Shown here: in pieces, positions 5,629 to 5,878 of the stretch
Numbering within the stretch: the first letter of the stretch is position 1
Layout: each line of letters begins with the position of its first letter
Position numbers and translations under genes: made by a program
Notes under the pieces: model-generated
What the model was told of the DNA's origin: nothing
What the model saw: the letters and a program-made list of their open reading frames with translations, nothing else
Database searches by the model: none
DNA from: Deltaproteobacteria bacterium
GTDB taxonomy: Bacteria; Desulfobacterota; GWC2-55-46
Assembly (NCBI GenBank): GCA_016234955.1
Contig: JACRNN010000172.1
Location: 1-5,878, forward strand
Direction of reading: 5' to 3'
DNA: 5,878 nucleotides

Positions 5629-5878
5629 TCACCTGCGCGCGTCGGCGTCCTTTTCGCCCCTGAGCATTAGCACGGTATCGACCGAGGACTTCACGTTGCC
5701 TTTGTCGTCCCTGACTATCTCCCTGACGCTGACGCCATTGTCATCTATGCCGGTGACGTGGCCTTCCCTGGACCCTATCAGGTCTCCTTTTTTGACGATA
5801 TACCTCTTGTTGTCAGGCGACTGGATAAGCGCGACCGGGTTGTCGGTGCCGGCTACTATGGCGACGACCTTGAAAAGG
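5629..5878 (-). CDS. pilP: Type IV pilus assembly lipoprotein PilP, C-terminal 82 residues (5' end outside window)
   Basis: Inner-membrane-anchored periplasmic lipoprotein that joins the PilN/PilO platform to the N0 domain of PilQ. The frame enters from the right edge in mid-codon and ends at TGA (complement of 5629-5631). It begins FKVVAIVAGTDNPVALIQ and continues with the pattern RYIVKKGDLIG, then GHVTGIDDNGVSVREIV and a charged tail ending in DADARR. This is the typical C-terminal beta-sandwich of PilP: a Y-V-K-G-D-I-G strand pair, then G-V-I and V-E-I strands. The family is about 170-180 aa, so roughly half is visible; the signal peptide and Pro-rich linker lie outside. Position directly before pilQ on the same strand supports the name. 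Six AGG codons and mostly ATA for Ile show the codon style of the genome. Confidence 0.9.
   Translation of the reverse strand, partial: LFKVVAIVAGTDNPVALIQSPDNKRYIVKKGDLIGSREGHVTGIDDNGVSVREIVRDDKGNVKSSVDTVLMLRGEKDADARR

Overview
The window is a stretch of ordinary chromosomal genes, all on the minus strand, from a GC-rich Gram-negative bacterium. In transcription order (right to left) it holds the 3' end of pilP, complete pilQ, complete aroC, complete aroK, and the 5' part of aroB, which runs off the left edge. The secretin and PilP imply an outer membrane and a type IVa pilus. Frequent ATA (Ile) and AGG (Arg) codons (six AGG codons in the 82-residue pilP fragment alone), the long type of chorismate synthase, and the pilQ-aroC-aroK-aroB order point to an environmental Desulfobacterota/Nitrospirota-like lineage rather than to a gammaproteobacterium. 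That placement is an inference from memory of such genomes, not a demonstrated assignment.

Right part (5878 to about 2517): the end of a type IV pilus assembly operon. PilP is the inner-membrane lipoprotein that links the PilMNO platform to the secretin. PilQ is the outer-membrane secretin through which the pilus exits. Here PilQ is large (989 aa), carries a lipoprotein-type signal and has three AMIN-like domains separated by Ala/Pro/Glu/Lys-rich linkers. The 81-nt pilP-pilQ spacer contains two overlapping, mutually exclusive hairpins. A textbook intrinsic terminator (9-bp stem and eight T) closes the pil unit 24 nt after the pilQ stop.

Left part (about 2507 to 1): a shikimate-pathway cluster. 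A perfect TATAAT -10 box lies just downstream of the terminator and about 20 nt before aroC, so aroC-aroK-aroB probably has its own promoter with a very short leader. AroB makes 3-dehydroquinate, AroK phosphorylates shikimate and AroC makes chorismate, so three of the seven common steps are encoded together. AroC and AroK are 10 nt apart. AroK and AroB are separated by 123 nt that hold two intergenic repeat-type elements: a 16-bp inverted repeat built of 7-bp tandem units, and a C-rich palindrome.

No gene-free stretch exceeds 300 bases. I see no mobile element, CRISPR array, rRNA or tRNA, and no sign of a new system. The points worth a second look are small: the spacer repeats, the alternative hairpins before pilQ, the lipobox and triple AMIN layout of PilQ, and a possible slippery site inside pilQ.
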